A stretch of DNA of 64,000 nt from Cohaesibacter marisflavi (GTDB lineage: Bacteria > Pseudomonadota > Alphaproteobacteria > Rhizobiales > Cohaesibacteraceae): the NCBI RefSeq assembly GCF_900115225.1, contig NZ_FOVR01000001.1:533727-597726 (forward strand). The letters run 5' to 3'. This document shows, piece after piece, positions 1-8,204 of this stretch. The notes beneath the pieces are model-generated. The model made no database searches and had not been told where the DNA came from. It saw only the letters and a list, made by a program, of their open reading frames with translations. Position 1 is the first letter of the stretch. The number at the start of each line of letters is the position of its first letter. The position numbers and the translations under genes were made by a program.

Positions 1-30
1 ATCAAGCGGGCACTGGAAGCTGCTGAATAG
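1..30 (+). CDS. C-terminal end of an upstream gene (partial)
   Basis: Frame 1 is open from the window edge and encodes IKRALEAAE before a TAG stop at 28-30. A strong intrinsic terminator follows 16 bases later, which supports this as a real gene end. Nine residues are too few to identify a family. Confidence 0.5.
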   Translation: MKRALEAAE

Positions 31-46
31 AGTGGTATGACAATTG

Positions 47-80
47 ATCCGGCTTTCAGCACTCGAAAGCCGGATTTTTC
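47..80 (+). terminator. Intrinsic terminator
   Basis: An 11-bp perfect stem (ATCCGGCTTTC at 47-57 with its complement at 65-75) has a 7-base loop and is followed by a T run at 75-79. The T run is on the plus-strand side only, so it ends the upstream plus-strand gene rather than gph. Confidence 0.85.
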
Positions 81-94
81 TATTGGTGGCCCGC

Positions 95-751
95 TTAGAG
101 CTTGCTTTCGACATAAGCCAGAAGCTGGGAAAAGTCCGTAAAGCTAAAGGCATGGGGGAGCTCATCCAGAGGTGTCTGGCGATAGCCATCAGCGTAAAGC
201 GCGCAGTCAACACCGGCGGCTGCGGCCGTAGCGGCATCCACTTCGCTGTCACCGACAAACAGGCAGTCTTTCAGATCAAAGCCTTCATAGCTGACCCAGA
301 GAGGTTCGGGGGACGGTTTGCGCTGAGGTAGCGTGTCGCCGCCAATGACCTTTGTAAAGAATGCCTCAAACCCGAGATCCATTAAAATGATGCGGGTTGG
401 CGCTTCGGGTTTGTTGGTGCAAAGCCCAAGCACCAGGCCCTTGGCCTTGAGGCTCTCAAGGCAAGAGGTGACTCCCGGAAAAGGCTGGGTATTTTTGTCT
501 TCGAGCACCAGATCATAGGTGGAAAGATATTCGCCAATGATGGCCTCACGATTGCTTTCGTTAAAGGTAAGGTCGGCAGCTCTGCAGATTTTCTCCACCA
601 ATACCGGAATGCCGTTGCCAACAAATGAGCGCACTTGTGTCAACTCCAGAGGCGCGCAGTCATGCGCTGCCAGCAGTCTGTTGGCTGTGTCATGCAGATC
701 TGGCACACTATCGACCAGAGTGCCGTCCAAATCGAATACAATCGCTTTCAT
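95..751 (-). CDS. gph: Phosphoglycolate phosphatase, HAD family
   Basis: This 218-residue cytoplasmic HAD-superfamily hydrolase has all four HAD motifs: DLDGT at residues 7-11 (nucleophile Asp7), the CTNKPE segment (motif II), the RKPSP lysine (motif III) and FVGDSEVD (motif IV, Mg2+ binding). Length and motif spacing match Gph, which removes 2-phosphoglycolate formed in DNA repair or Rubisco oxygenation. The ATG is preceded by AAGGA. It stands alone, convergent with the upstream gene. Related HAD phosphatases (pyrophosphatase, beta-phosphoglucomutase) have similar motifs, so the substrate is likely but not proven. Confidence 0.82.
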   Translation of the reverse strand: MKAIVFDLDGTLVDSVPDLHDTANRLLAAHDCAPLELTQVRSFVGNGIPVLVEKICRAADLTFNESNREAIIGEYLSTYDLVLEDKNTQPFPGVTSCLESLKAKGLVLGLCTNKPEAPTRIILMDLGFEAFFTKVIGGDTLPQRKPSPEPLWVSYEGFDLKDCLFVGDSEVDAATAAAAGVDCALYADGYRQTPLDELPHAFSFTDFSQLLAYVESKL

Positions 752-994
752 ACTGGTTTATTCCTTATTTTCGGGTTGGCTCCCCGGCTCGTTTGGCAAG
801 CCCTGTTATGGGATAAAGAGACTTTCCCCCTGTTGCAATGCCAAGGTGTAAATCATACGCGAATGAGCCCATCAAATGGTGCATAGGAGCCATTTTGCTC
901 TTCCTTTTCTGGAGGATGGAGCGATTCCCGGCTGAAGGGCTGACTATCTGTGCAATTTGTTATCATAGTGACATCAAATCGGTTGCTTGTAGGT

Positions 995-1012
995 GCATCG
1001 GCATCGGCATCG
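995..1012. repeat. Three tandem GCATCG hexamers
   Basis: GCATCG is repeated three times in a row, ending 14 bases before the chosen PhnM-like ATG. A short in-leader tandem repeat of this sort can vary in copy number by slippage. No function is known here. Confidence 0.7.
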
Positions 1013-1026
1013 GCAAGGAAATTCCC

Positions 1027-2241
1027 ATGCGTGACTTTACAATCATCGGGGCTCAGGTTTATCTGCCAGACCAGATCGTGGAGACCTCGCTCACTGTTGC
1101 AGATGGGGTCATCTCCGAGATTGGAGGCCCTGTAAAGGGAGAAGAGATCGACGGCACAGGACGTATTCTTGCTCCCGCATTGATTGATGTGCATGGCGAT
1201 GCCTTTGAGCGACAATTGATGCCGCGCCCCAATGTCTTTTTCCCCATGGAAGCTGCCATCTTGGAAACCGACAGACAACTGGCTGCGAATGGCATCGCGA
1301 CCGCCTATCACGCCCTTTCTATCAGTTGGGAGCCGGGGTTACGCAGTGTTGACCGTGCCCGGGAAATGATCGCGGCGCTCCATCTCTGGGCGAACAGGCT
1401 TACGGTTGAAAACCGGGTTCAATTGCGTTGGGAAACCTTCTGCCTTGAAGGCATGGATTTGCTCAAGGACGCTCTGGAAGGGCCTCTCACGCCGTCTCTG
1501 GCTTTCAATGACCATACGTCTATGGCGATGCTCCACCCCGATGTTCCCCAACAACACCGCCCATTTGAGCATTCCTTGCAGTTCCGCGTTGCGGATGCAT
1601 CAAGTCCGCTATTTCTTGCCAAAATGGCTACCCGCGCCGAGCGGTCGGGGCTTTCTGCTGAAGAGTATGTGGATTTGATCAAGGATCGTTGGCAGATGCG
1701 CCCGAGGGTAAAAGAGGCCATCGCGGAAGTCGGGCAATTGGGGCGCGAGAAAAATGTCCCGATGCTCAGCCACGATGATACGCAGGATGAAACGCGAGAT
1801 TTCTATCGCCGTCACGGCGCCACGATTTCCGAATTCCCGATGACCGTAGCTGTTGCCGCTGTCGCTCAGGAACGCAGCGATATGGTCATTTTCGGTGCGC
1901 CAAATGTTGTGCGCGGTGGCAGCCATCTGGGGGATTCCCCCAATGCGGCAGATATGGTGAAAGCCGGTTTATGCGATATTCTGGCTTCTGACTATTATTA
2001 TCCGGCGATGCTCGCGGCTATCGCGCGCATGGATGCGGATAATCTCGCTGATCGCCAGACTCTTTGGAAGCTGGTTTCAACCAACCCTGCCAAGGCCATG
2101 AAACTGGACGACCGGGGTGAAATCAAGGTCGGCAAGCGCGCTGATCTTGTGCTGGTGGGGTGGCCAAAAGGCCATATGCCGGCCATTCGTCACACCTGGG
2201 TTGCCGGTCGCACGGCTTATTGCGCCCTGCCTAGAGGCTAA
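1027..2241 (+). CDS. phnM: PhnM-like alpha-D-ribose 1-methylphosphonate 5-triphosphate diphosphatase
   Basis: This is a 404-residue amidohydrolase-superfamily protein. The early DVHGDAFERQ...MPRPNV segment corresponds to the PhnM metal-binding region (PhnM itself has HTD). The SHDDTQDET segment and the ASDYYYPAML segment near the C-terminus are also PhnM-type. PhnM removes diphosphate from the phosphonate triphosphate intermediate of the C-P lyase pathway. No other phn gene is in the window, so this is a stand-alone copy and its true substrate may differ. I chose the ATG at 1027, where homology begins and where AAGGAA lies just upstream. An in-frame extension back to 838 has no family resemblance. 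Confidence 0.75.
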   Translation: MRDFTIIGAQVYLPDQIVETSLTVADGVISEIGGPVKGEEIDGTGRILAPALIDVHGDAFERQLMPRPNVFFPMEAAILETDRQLAANGIATAYHALSISWEPGLRSVDRAREMIAALHLWANRLTVENRVQLRWETFCLEGMDLLKDALEGPLTPSLAFNDHTSMAMLHPDVPQQHRPFEHSLQFRVADASSPLFLAKMATRAERSGLSAEEYVDLIKDRWQMRPRVKEAIAEVGQLGREKNVPMLSHDDTQDETRDFYRRHGATISEFPMTVAVAAVAQERSDMVIFGAPNVVRGGSHLGDSPNAADMVKAGLCDILASDYYYPAMLAAIARMDADNLADRQTLWKLVSTNPAKAMKLDDRGEIKVGKRADLVLVGWPKGHMPAIRHTWVAGRTAYCALPRG

Positions 2242-2243
2242 AG

Positions 2244-2280
2244 CGAAGAGGCGAGAGGGAGGAGACCTCTTCGGCTCTTT
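2244..2280 (+). terminator. Probable terminator after phnM
   Basis: An 8-bp stem (CGAAGAGG at 2244-2251 with CCTCTTCG at 2266-2273) lies just after the PhnM-like stop and is followed by GCTCTTT. The T run is short, so strength is uncertain. Confidence 0.45.
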
Positions 2281-2398
2281 GGACCACATTCAGGGCCCGA
2301 GAGGGAAGGGCAACCTGATGTACAGCGCTTCAGCGCGAGCGACCGACCTCTTGGTTTCCTTTTGGTAAATTCGGCGGGATGACAATTCGGGTGTGGTG

Positions 2399-2659
2399 TT
2401 ATTGATCGCGCCGTTCAACGAGATCGGGGTCCGCAGTAATAGGGCGGTAGATTTCCACCCGGTCTCCATCCTCGAGCACTTTTCCGAGCTTGGCTATGCG
2501 TCCGAAAATCCCAACTTTCTGTGTTTCTAGGTCAATATCGGGAAACTGGTCCAGAAGCCCGGACCTGTGAATGGCTTCCTCTATGGTGCAGCCGTCGGGC
2601 ATTTCCATCTTCAGCCAAACCTTATGGGTCGGAGTGACATAGGCAACGCCGATATTCAT
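2399..2659 (-). CDS. rnfH: RnfH family protein
   Basis: This 86-residue protein has the ubiquitin-like/ThiS-like beta-grasp pattern of RnfH: an N-terminal strand NIGVAYVTP, a central KVGIFGR segment, and LEDGDRVEIYRPITADP, the hallmark C-terminal stretch of the family. RnfH accompanies nif-linked rnf operons, but its role is unproven. It is the last gene of the rnf operon, 11 bases after rnfE, and shares the NifA/sigma-54 control inferred for the operon promoter. Confidence 0.88.
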   Translation of the reverse strand: MNIGVAYVTPTHKVWLKMEMPDGCTIEEAIHRSGLLDQFPDIDLETQKVGIFGRIAKLGKVLEDGDRVEIYRPITADPDLVERRDQ

Positions 2660-2670
2660 GATGCAGTCTC

Positions 2671-3366
2671 CTATATCGTGATCTGTTTGCCCACGGGCTC
2701 GATCGGGTCGTCATCCATTTGTCGTGCTTTTTCAAACTGATTATCGATCATCCGCTTGCCGACAATAATGAGGCTGAGCATGATGAACCCCCCCGGTGGT
2801 AGAATGAGAATGAGAAATCCAGAATAGTCTGGGATGACAGTCATCTCCAAAAAGCTGAAACTTGGCCCCAGTAACAGGGATGCTCCAGCAAAGAGGGTGC
2901 CTGAGCCTAGAATTTCGCGCACGGCACCAAGTAGGATGAGTGCAAAGGTGAAGCCGACTCCCATCATCAATCCATCGAGCACTGACGGTAAGACGCGAGC
3001 CTTGGAGGCAAAGCTTTCCGCCCGCCCCAGAATGGCGCAGTTGGTCACGATCAGCGGAATGAACAGGCCGAGAATCTTGTAGAGATTATGTAGATAGGCA
3101 TTCATGAACAGATCAACGATGGTCACCAGACCGGCGATGATGAGCACATAGGCGGGAATGCGGATCTCGGGCTCGATGAAATTGCGCAGCAGCGAAATCA
3201 AGAAGCCTGAGGCTACGAGGACCGCCGTTGTGGCCAGACCAAGGCCCAGTCCGTTGGTAGCTGTTCCGGTGACCGCCAGTAGCGGACACAGCGCCAGCGT
3301 TTGCGAAAAGAGGATCGTGTTGGTCCAGAGGCCCTCAAGGGTAATTTCGCGATAGCTTTTTGTCAT
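2671..3366 (-). CDS. rnfE: Rnf complex subunit E, membrane protein
   Basis: This 231-residue polytopic inner-membrane subunit belongs to the RnfE/NqrD family. It pairs with RnfA to form the membrane core that carries the intramembrane iron-sulfur centre. About six hydrophobic helices are visible, with TNCAILGRAESFAS and the conserved ...GVTF-type helix (here MGVGFTFALILLGAVREILG). I chose the ATG at 3366 because it overlaps the rnfG stop as ATGA. The 55-residue in-frame extension upstream reads through rnfG and lacks homology. Confidence 0.92.
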   Translation of the reverse strand: MTKSYREITLEGLWTNTILFSQTLALCPLLAVTGTATNGLGLGLATTAVLVASGFLISLLRNFIEPEIRIPAYVLIIAGLVTIVDLFMNAYLHNLYKILGLFIPLIVTNCAILGRAESFASKARVLPSVLDGLMMGVGFTFALILLGAVREILGSGTLFAGASLLLGPSFSFLEMTVIPDYSGFLILILPPGGFIMLSLIIVGKRMIDNQFEKARQMDDDPIEPVGKQITI

Positions 3367-4094
3367 GATCCGCTTCCTTCTTCGCAAATGCCTTTCGGGC
3401 AGTGGACGATTTGCTCTTGATGAGCCTTGAAAAATTGCAGACCATTGCGCACTGACAACACCACTGCGCGCGGGGTGATTGTGGCGCCGGAAAGCTGGTC
3501 GAAGTAGCCGCCGTCTTTCTTTACCTTCCACTTTTCAGGTTCAGGATCACCAAGCGAACGGCCAGTAAATTGCTTGATCCAGTCTCCGCGAGAGGACTCT
3601 ATCCGATCTCCCAGCCCCGGTGTTTCCGTATGCATCAAGACCTCAGTGCCGAGCAGAGAGCCTTCCTTGTCCACGCCGATCAGCGATAGGATCGGACCTC
3701 CATAGCCTACTGCACTCACCTGATAGGCGACCGCTGCAAAAGCACCGTTTCTATAGGCCGGATAGAGCATGGTCTCGGTGCCGTCAGCGGCTTTGAGGGC
3801 GTAGGCATCCTTGACCAGATCATTGTCATGCAAGGCCGCCGGAATGACCTTGGCGAGTGATGATTGCAGGTCTTCCTTTTGTCTAAGGGCGATTGGCTCC
3901 AGTGTTGCCAAATGGCTGGACGCGAGAATAAGCGCGCAGATCAGGCAGAACCCACCCAACAGCACTGACAAATAGATCGGGTTATCGCGATGGCGCTCAT
4001 AGAAAGCTGCAAGTCTTTCACGGCTCTTTTGCCAGGCCGAAGGAGAGGAGTCCGGCGTCTGCAAATTGTTTGCATCGATGTCCGCGTCGCTCAT
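3363..4094 (-). CDS. rnfG: Rnf complex subunit G, covalent FMN protein
   Basis: This 243-residue protein has one N-terminal membrane helix (about residues 41-60) and a periplasmic FMN-binding domain. The flavinylation motif DQLSGAT spans residues 199-205, with Thr205 the expected FMN attachment site of the ApbE-type D-x-x-(S/T)-G-A-(T/S) signature. It relays electrons within the Rnf ion-translocating ferredoxin:NAD oxidoreductase. In nif contexts the complex is thought to run in reverse to make reduced ferredoxin for nitrogenase. It overlaps both rnfD and rnfE by four bases (ATGA), showing tight translational coupling. Confidence 0.93.
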   Translation of the reverse strand: MSDADIDANNLQTPDSSPSAWQKSRERLAAFYERHRDNPIYLSVLLGGFCLICALILASSHLATLEPIALRQKEDLQSSLAKVIPAALHDNDLVKDAYALKAADGTETMLYPAYRNGAFAAVAYQVSAVGYGGPILSLIGVDKEGSLLGTEVLMHTETPGLGDRIESSRGDWIKQFTGRSLGDPEPEKWKVKKDGGYFDQLSGATITPRAVVLSVRNGLQFFKAHQEQIVHCPKGICEEGSGS

Positions 4095-5182
4095 CTTGCC
4101 TCTCCCTTCTTGGCTTCTTTCAGCTTGATCGGGTCGCCTTTTCGGGTGCGGCCATAGATGCGCGGCTTGATATAGGTATCAATCAGAGGCACGGTTGAAT
4201 TCATCAAAAGGATCGCGAAGGCAACGCCTTCAGGATATGCAGCCCAGGTGCGAATGATGAAAGTCAGCGTGCCGACCCCAACCCCGAAAATGATCTTGCC
4301 CAGGGGCGAGCCGGGGGCGGTGACATAATCCGTGGCGATGAAGAAGACCGCAAAGGCAAAGGTGCCCGAAACCAGATGCACGAGCGGGCTTGGGAAATGG
4401 CTTGGATCGAGCAGATGGGCAAGGCCGGAAAGGGCGCACATAGCTCCGATCATGGCCACCGGTATGTGCCAGCTGATGACGCGGGTAGCGAGCAGAAAAA
4501 GGCCGCCGATGAGGGCCAGAATTGCAGAAGTCTCTCCCATTGAGCCGGGTGCAAAGCCGATCACCATATTTCTGAGGTCAAAGGACTGGGCAAGGATCTG
4601 CTGAAGCACTTCGCCGCGGCCCAGTTCGGTCTTGATCGTGCCCAAAAGGGACGCGCTGGTAATCGCATCAATCTCAGGATGCCCGCCGAAGGTAATGGCC
4701 AAACCGCCAAGAAAGTCCGGGGCAGATTCTGCAAAAATCGGCTGTGGGCCTAGAAACTGGGTCATCTGGATGGGGCAAGAGATCAACAGAACCGTGCGCG
4801 CCACCATGGCTGGATTGAAGACATTCTGTCCGAGACCTCCAAAGGCCTGCTTGGCCAGCGTGATCGCGATGATCGAGCCGACAGCCCCGATCCACCATGG
4901 CGCCCATGGCGGCAGGGTCATGGCGAGAAGCCAGCCCGTGAGGATGCCCGAGCCGTCCATGATATGCAGCATGACCGGTTTCTTCGCCACTTTCAGGCAG
5001 AGGGCTTCGGCGAGAATAGCCGTAAGGACTGTCACTAGAAACAGATAGATGGATGGCCAGCCAAACTGGATAAAGCCGAAGGCGGTGGAGGGCACCAGCG
5101 CCAGTAGGACGAGCCCCATGGTGCGCGATACGCTCGCTCCAGAATGGGAATAGGGACCAGCCAGAATTTGGACGTCACTCAT
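4091..5182 (-). CDS. rnfD: Rnf complex subunit D, membrane FMN protein
   Basis: This 363-residue polytopic membrane protein belongs to the RnfD/NqrB family and has 9-10 hydrophobic segments. The likely flavinylation site is DAITSAS at residues 172-178. It fits the relaxed ApbE signature but has Ser178 where Thr is usual. The GQNVFNPAMVART segment (119-130) and the DYVTAPGSPLGKIIFG segment are family hallmarks. It overlaps rnfC and rnfG by four bases each. Confidence 0.93.
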   Translation of the reverse strand: MSDVQILAGPYSHSGASVSRTMGLVLLALVPSTAFGFIQFGWPSIYLFLVTVLTAILAEALCLKVAKKPVMLHIMDGSGILTGWLLAMTLPPWAPWWIGAVGSIIAITLAKQAFGGLGQNVFNPAMVARTVLLISCPIQMTQFLGPQPIFAESAPDFLGGLAITFGGHPEIDAITSASLLGTIKTELGRGEVLQQILAQSFDLRNMVIGFAPGSMGETSAILALIGGLFLLATRVISWHIPVAMIGAMCALSGLAHLLDPSHFPSPLVHLVSGTFAFAVFFIATDYVTAPGSPLGKIIFGVGVGTLTFIIRTWAAYPEGVAFAILLMNSTVPLIDTYIKPRIYGRTRKGDPIKLKEAKKGEAR

Positions 5183-6723
5183 GCTTCCGCTCTTACTTTC
5201 TCACTTTTGGGTGCTGAAGAGGCCTCCTCCGGGGTGGCTGTCTTGGCTTTGGCAGCTTCCTCGTGTTCTTTCAGCCGTTTCTTGGCAGCTCGTTCGGCCT
5301 TCATGCGTGCCATGGCGGCCTGTTTTTCTTTCTTGATCTTTTCCATACGTTCATCATGGAATTGAACCAAACGCTTTGTTTCTTCCTGCTTGTGGGCGGC
5401 GCGCTGCTTGGCGGTAAGGCTGCCCTTGGCATAGTTGAAATATTGCACCAGCGGGATGTTGGCTGGGCAGACAAAGGAGCATGAGCCACAGGCGATGCAG
5501 TCTCGAAGCCCAATATCGACGGCGCTTTCCAGCTCGTCAGCCTTGATGCGGGCTGCCATCTCATAAGGCATCAACCCGCACGGGCAGGCAGCTACGCAAG
5601 AGGTGCAGCGAATGCAGGGCATGATCGGTTTTTGTGATGTTTCCTTGCGTCCCAGCGCCAGAATGCCGTTTGACCCCTTGATGATCGGGGCGCGCGTGCT
5701 GGAAACCGGATCGCCCATCATCGAGCCACCAAGCAGCAGCTTTTCAGGTTCATCGATAAAGCCGCCGCAATGCTCGATGATATGAGAGATGGGCGTGCCG
5801 ATAGGCACTTCGAAATTGCCCTTGCGGGTGATCATTTCGCCGCTCACCGTCACGATGCGCGATATCAACGGGCGACCAAAGCGCACGGCTTGCTGAATGG
5901 CAAAAGTGGTGGCCACATTATGAACGATGACACCGACTTCGGCTGTAAGCGCCCGGGCAGGGACTTCCAGCCCGGTTAGAATTTGTACCAGATGCTTGGC
6001 AAAGCCGGTCGGGTAGCGCGTGGGTACCTCGATGACCTTGATGTCATAGCGATCCTGTTTGGCGACTTGCTTTTTGAGTGCCTTGATGGCTTCCGGTTTG
6101 TTTTTTTCAACGCCGATCAGGGCCTTTTTGACGCCAATCGTGTGGCAGATGATGGCAACGCCGTCGATAATTTCCTCTGCGCGCTCGCGCATCAGTCGGT
6201 CATCGCAGGTGATGTAGGGCTCACATTCGGCCGCATTGATGATCAGTGTGTGCAGTTCGGTCCGGTTGCGCAAATTCAGCTTCACGGCAGCGGGGAAGGC
6301 GGCGCCTCCCAAGCCGACAACCCCGGCTTCAGCAATGCGGTTGGCAAGGGTATCGGGATCTGTTTCAAAGGGATCAAGCGGCGGAGGAAGTGTATCCCAT
6401 TCGTCCTCACCGTCTGGCCTTAGTGTGATGGTGGGTTCTGGCAAGCCGGAGGCATGTGGCGCCACAAACCGTCCGATCGCTATGATCCGGCCGGAGGTCG
6501 GCGCATGGATGGTTGCCGACACAGCGCCGCGCGAGAGCGCCATTACCTGTCCCTTTTTGACCATATCGCCCTTTGCAACAATCGGGTTCGCCGGCGCACC
6601 GGTATGCTGTTTGAGCGGAATGCGCATAAGGGTGGGCAAGGGCATCTGCTCGATCTTTTCATTCTCGGCCAGTTCCTTGCGCCCGTCGGGGTGAATGCCC
6701 CCTTTGATCTTGAATAGTCTCAT
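5179..6723 (-). CDS. rnfC: Rnf complex subunit C, NADH/ferredoxin-interacting
   Basis: This 514-residue peripheral subunit has an N-terminal barrel, the glycine-rich GVVGLGGAAFPAAVK segment (134-148; NADH/FMN-binding region of the Nuo51-like domain), and two [4Fe-4S] motifs: Cys370/373/376/380 and Cys409/412/415/419. After residue about 430 the chain becomes a Lys/Glu/Ala-rich coiled coil, a common RnfC tail. RnfC is the cytoplasmic entry for NADH electrons. It lies 12 bases after rnfB and overlaps rnfD. Confidence 0.94.
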   Translation of the reverse strand: MRLFKIKGGIHPDGRKELAENEKIEQMPLPTLMRIPLKQHTGAPANPIVAKGDMVKKGQVMALSRGAVSATIHAPTSGRIIAIGRFVAPHASGLPEPTITLRPDGEDEWDTLPPPLDPFETDPDTLANRIAEAGVVGLGGAAFPAAVKLNLRNRTELHTLIINAAECEPYITCDDRLMRERAEEIIDGVAIICHTIGVKKALIGVEKNKPEAIKALKKQVAKQDRYDIKVIEVPTRYPTGFAKHLVQILTGLEVPARALTAEVGVIVHNVATTFAIQQAVRFGRPLISRIVTVSGEMITRKGNFEVPIGTPISHIIEHCGGFIDEPEKLLLGGSMMGDPVSSTRAPIIKGSNGILALGRKETSQKPIMPCIRCTSCVAACPCGLMPYEMAARIKADELESAVDIGLRDCIACGSCSFVCPANIPLVQYFNYAKGSLTAKQRAAHKQEETKRLVQFHDERMEKIKKEKQAAMARMKAERAAKKRLKEHEEAAKAKTATPEEASSAPKSEKVRAEA

Positions 6724-6735
6724 TGGGTCAATCCA

Positions 6736-7278
6736 TTAACTCGCCAGAGCAAGCTCTGGTTTGGGCCAGTGCCAGGTTTGAATGGTGGTGCTTTCCTTGC
6801 GCATTGCAATCGCTCCGGTGGGGCAGACATCTGCGCATTTCTCGCAACCGGTGCAGGCATCATCGACGACGCCGTGAATCTGCTTGGAGGCTCCCACGAT
6901 GGCATCGGTCGGGCAGCGCTTGGAGCATTTGGTGCATCCGATGCAGAGATCTTCAAAGACAAAGGCGATCATTGGGCCGGTGTCTTTCATACTGGAAAGA
7001 TCAGCCTCAACGCCCAGTTTATCTGCTAAAGCCGTGGCCAGATCCCTGCCGCCGGGTGGGCAGAGGGTCACCTCGGCTTTGTGGTCGGCCAGTGCGTTGG
7101 CGGCGTCAGCACAACCAAGAAATCCGCATTGGCCGCAATTGGATCCTGGCAGCATATCTTCGATCTCTCCGGCGATCGGATTGCCTTCCACGCGTAAATA
7201 ATACGCAGCCAATCCCAGACCGCCGCCAATAAGCAAACCCAAAGCCAAAAGAGCGCCTATCGCTGCCAACATCGTCAA
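6736..7278 (-). CDS. rnfB: Rnf complex subunit B, polyferredoxin
   Basis: This 180-residue protein starts with a membrane anchor (about residues 4-28). A [4Fe-4S] domain follows (Cys48/51/56/73), then two ferredoxin-type clusters (Cys112/115/118/122 and Cys142/145/148/152, each CxxCxxCxxxCP). RnfB exchanges electrons with soluble ferredoxin. Several low-potential ferredoxins are encoded in the neighbouring nifB operon and are plausible partners. Confidence 0.94.
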   Translation of the reverse strand: MTMLAAIGALLALGLLIGGGLGLAAYYLRVEGNPIAGEIEDMLPGSNCGQCGFLGCADAANALADHKAEVTLCPPGGRDLATALADKLGVEADLSSMKDTGPMIAFVFEDLCIGCTKCSKRCPTDAIVGASKQIHGVVDDACTGCEKCADVCPTGAIAMRKESTTIQTWHWPKPELALAS

Positions 7279-7321
7279 ATCCTCTTAAGTGCTACATTCT
7301 GTGCGCATGAATGATCGGTTG

Positions 7322-7903
7322 CTAGTGAGATACCAGTCCCGCAAAGCCCATGAAGGACAAGGAAAGAAAGCCTGCGGTTAGAAAGGCAATCGGGGTGCCC
7401 TTGAACAGGGTTGGAACATCGGCCAGCTTGATGCGTTCCCGCAGTCCGGAAAACAGGATGAGAACCAGAGAAAAACCGAGAGCCGATCCCAACCCAAACA
7501 GAACGCTCTCAAAGAAGGTATGGTCTTCCTGAATATTGAGCAGCGCCACGCCAAGCACCGCGCAGTTGGTGGTAATCAACGGCAAGAAGATACCAAGCCG
7601 TTGATGCAAGACCGGTGAGAATTTGTGAATGGCCATTTCCGTAAATTGCACGATGGCCGCGATCAGTAAAATCAGGGTCAATATGCGAAGATATTGAAGC
7701 CCCAGAGGCTCGAGGATCAGCGTTTCGACAACCCACGCAGCCGTTGCGGCCAGCGTCAGCACAAACGTTGTGGCAAAGCCCATGCCGAGTGCCGCGGACA
7801 ATTTGTTCGACACGCCCATGAAGGGGCACAGGCCCAGAAACTTGACCAGCACTACATTGTTGACCAGCGCCGTTTCCAGAAGGATCAGCAGTGTATGTTC
7901 CAT
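7322..7903 (-). CDS. rnfA: Rnf complex subunit A, membrane protein
   Basis: This 193-residue protein has six predicted helices and is the paralogue of RnfE (RnfA/NqrE family). The [16 protein letters not shown] segment and [14 protein letters not shown] are diagnostic; the paired TNCA motifs of RnfA and RnfE hold the intramembrane Fe-S centre. It is the first gene of rnfABCDGEH and is read from a sigma-54 promoter about 50 bases upstream, divergent from the nifL-like/nifA operon. Confidence 0.94.
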   Translation of the reverse strand: MEHTLLILLETALVNNVVLVKFLGLCPFMGVSNKLSAALGMGFATTFVLTLAATAAWVVETLILEPLGLQYLRILTLILLIAAIVQFTEMAIHKFSPVLHQRLGIFLPLITTNCAVLGVALLNIQEDHTFFESVLFGLGSALGFSLVLILFSGLRERIKLADVPTLFKGTPIAFLTAGFLSLSFMGFAGLVSH

Positions 7904-7950
7904 GCGGTCAATCCATTCGCCTTGGTTGAAAAAGGGTTTGATGGAGAGAT

Positions 7951-7967
7951 TGCATCAACCATGCCAA
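7951..7967 (-). promoter_or_regulatory. Sigma-54 promoter of the rnf operon
   Basis: On the minus strand the sequence reads TTGGCATGGTTGATGCA, matching the -24/-12 consensus TGGCACG-N4-TTGCA with the GG and GC doublets at the correct 12-base offset. It lies 48 bases before the rnfA ATG. A NifA site at 8090-8105 lies upstream. Confidence 0.8.
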
Positions 7968-8089
7968 ACCGGCAGGTTGGCCCCTCCAATGGTGCAAAAC
8001 GGGCTGATTTCTGCCGGTGCCAGCTGCGGGGGGCAGCCCGGTCAATTCTGATGCATTTGCTACAAAATTGCGCGAGTGACGCGCTGTAT

Positions 8090-8105
8090 TGTCGCAAAGA
8101 CGACA
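8090..8105. promoter_or_regulatory. NifA upstream activator site between rnfA and nifL-like gene
   Basis: TGTCGCAAAGACGACA fits TGT-N10-ACA and has the extended TGTCG...CGACA symmetry shared by most NifA sites here. It sits 123 bases from the rnf -24 element and 41 bases from the nifL-like -24 element, so it may serve both directions. Confidence 0.85.
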
Positions 8106-8146
8106 ACCAAGCCGCGCAAAACGGCTCTAACCCGCCAAATTACATT

Positions 8147-8162
8147 CGGCACGCTTGTTGCA
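8147..8162 (+). promoter_or_regulatory. Sigma-54 promoter of the nifL-like/nifA operon
   Basis: CGGCACGCTTGTTGCA matches the -24/-12 consensus except for the first base, with correct GG-GC spacing. The predicted transcript start is near 8172. With the adjacent NifA site this implies that nifA activates its own operon. Confidence 0.78.
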
Positions 8163-8204
8163 TCATTCTTTTGTATGGATTTGATACGGAAGCGACAGGC
8201 CGCC

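Noticed and set aside
8076-8204. Upstream in-frame extension of the NifL-like protein, which might have held a sensor domain
   Set aside because: It overlaps the sigma-54 promoter at 8147-8162 and has no domain-like sequence, so the short form is real.
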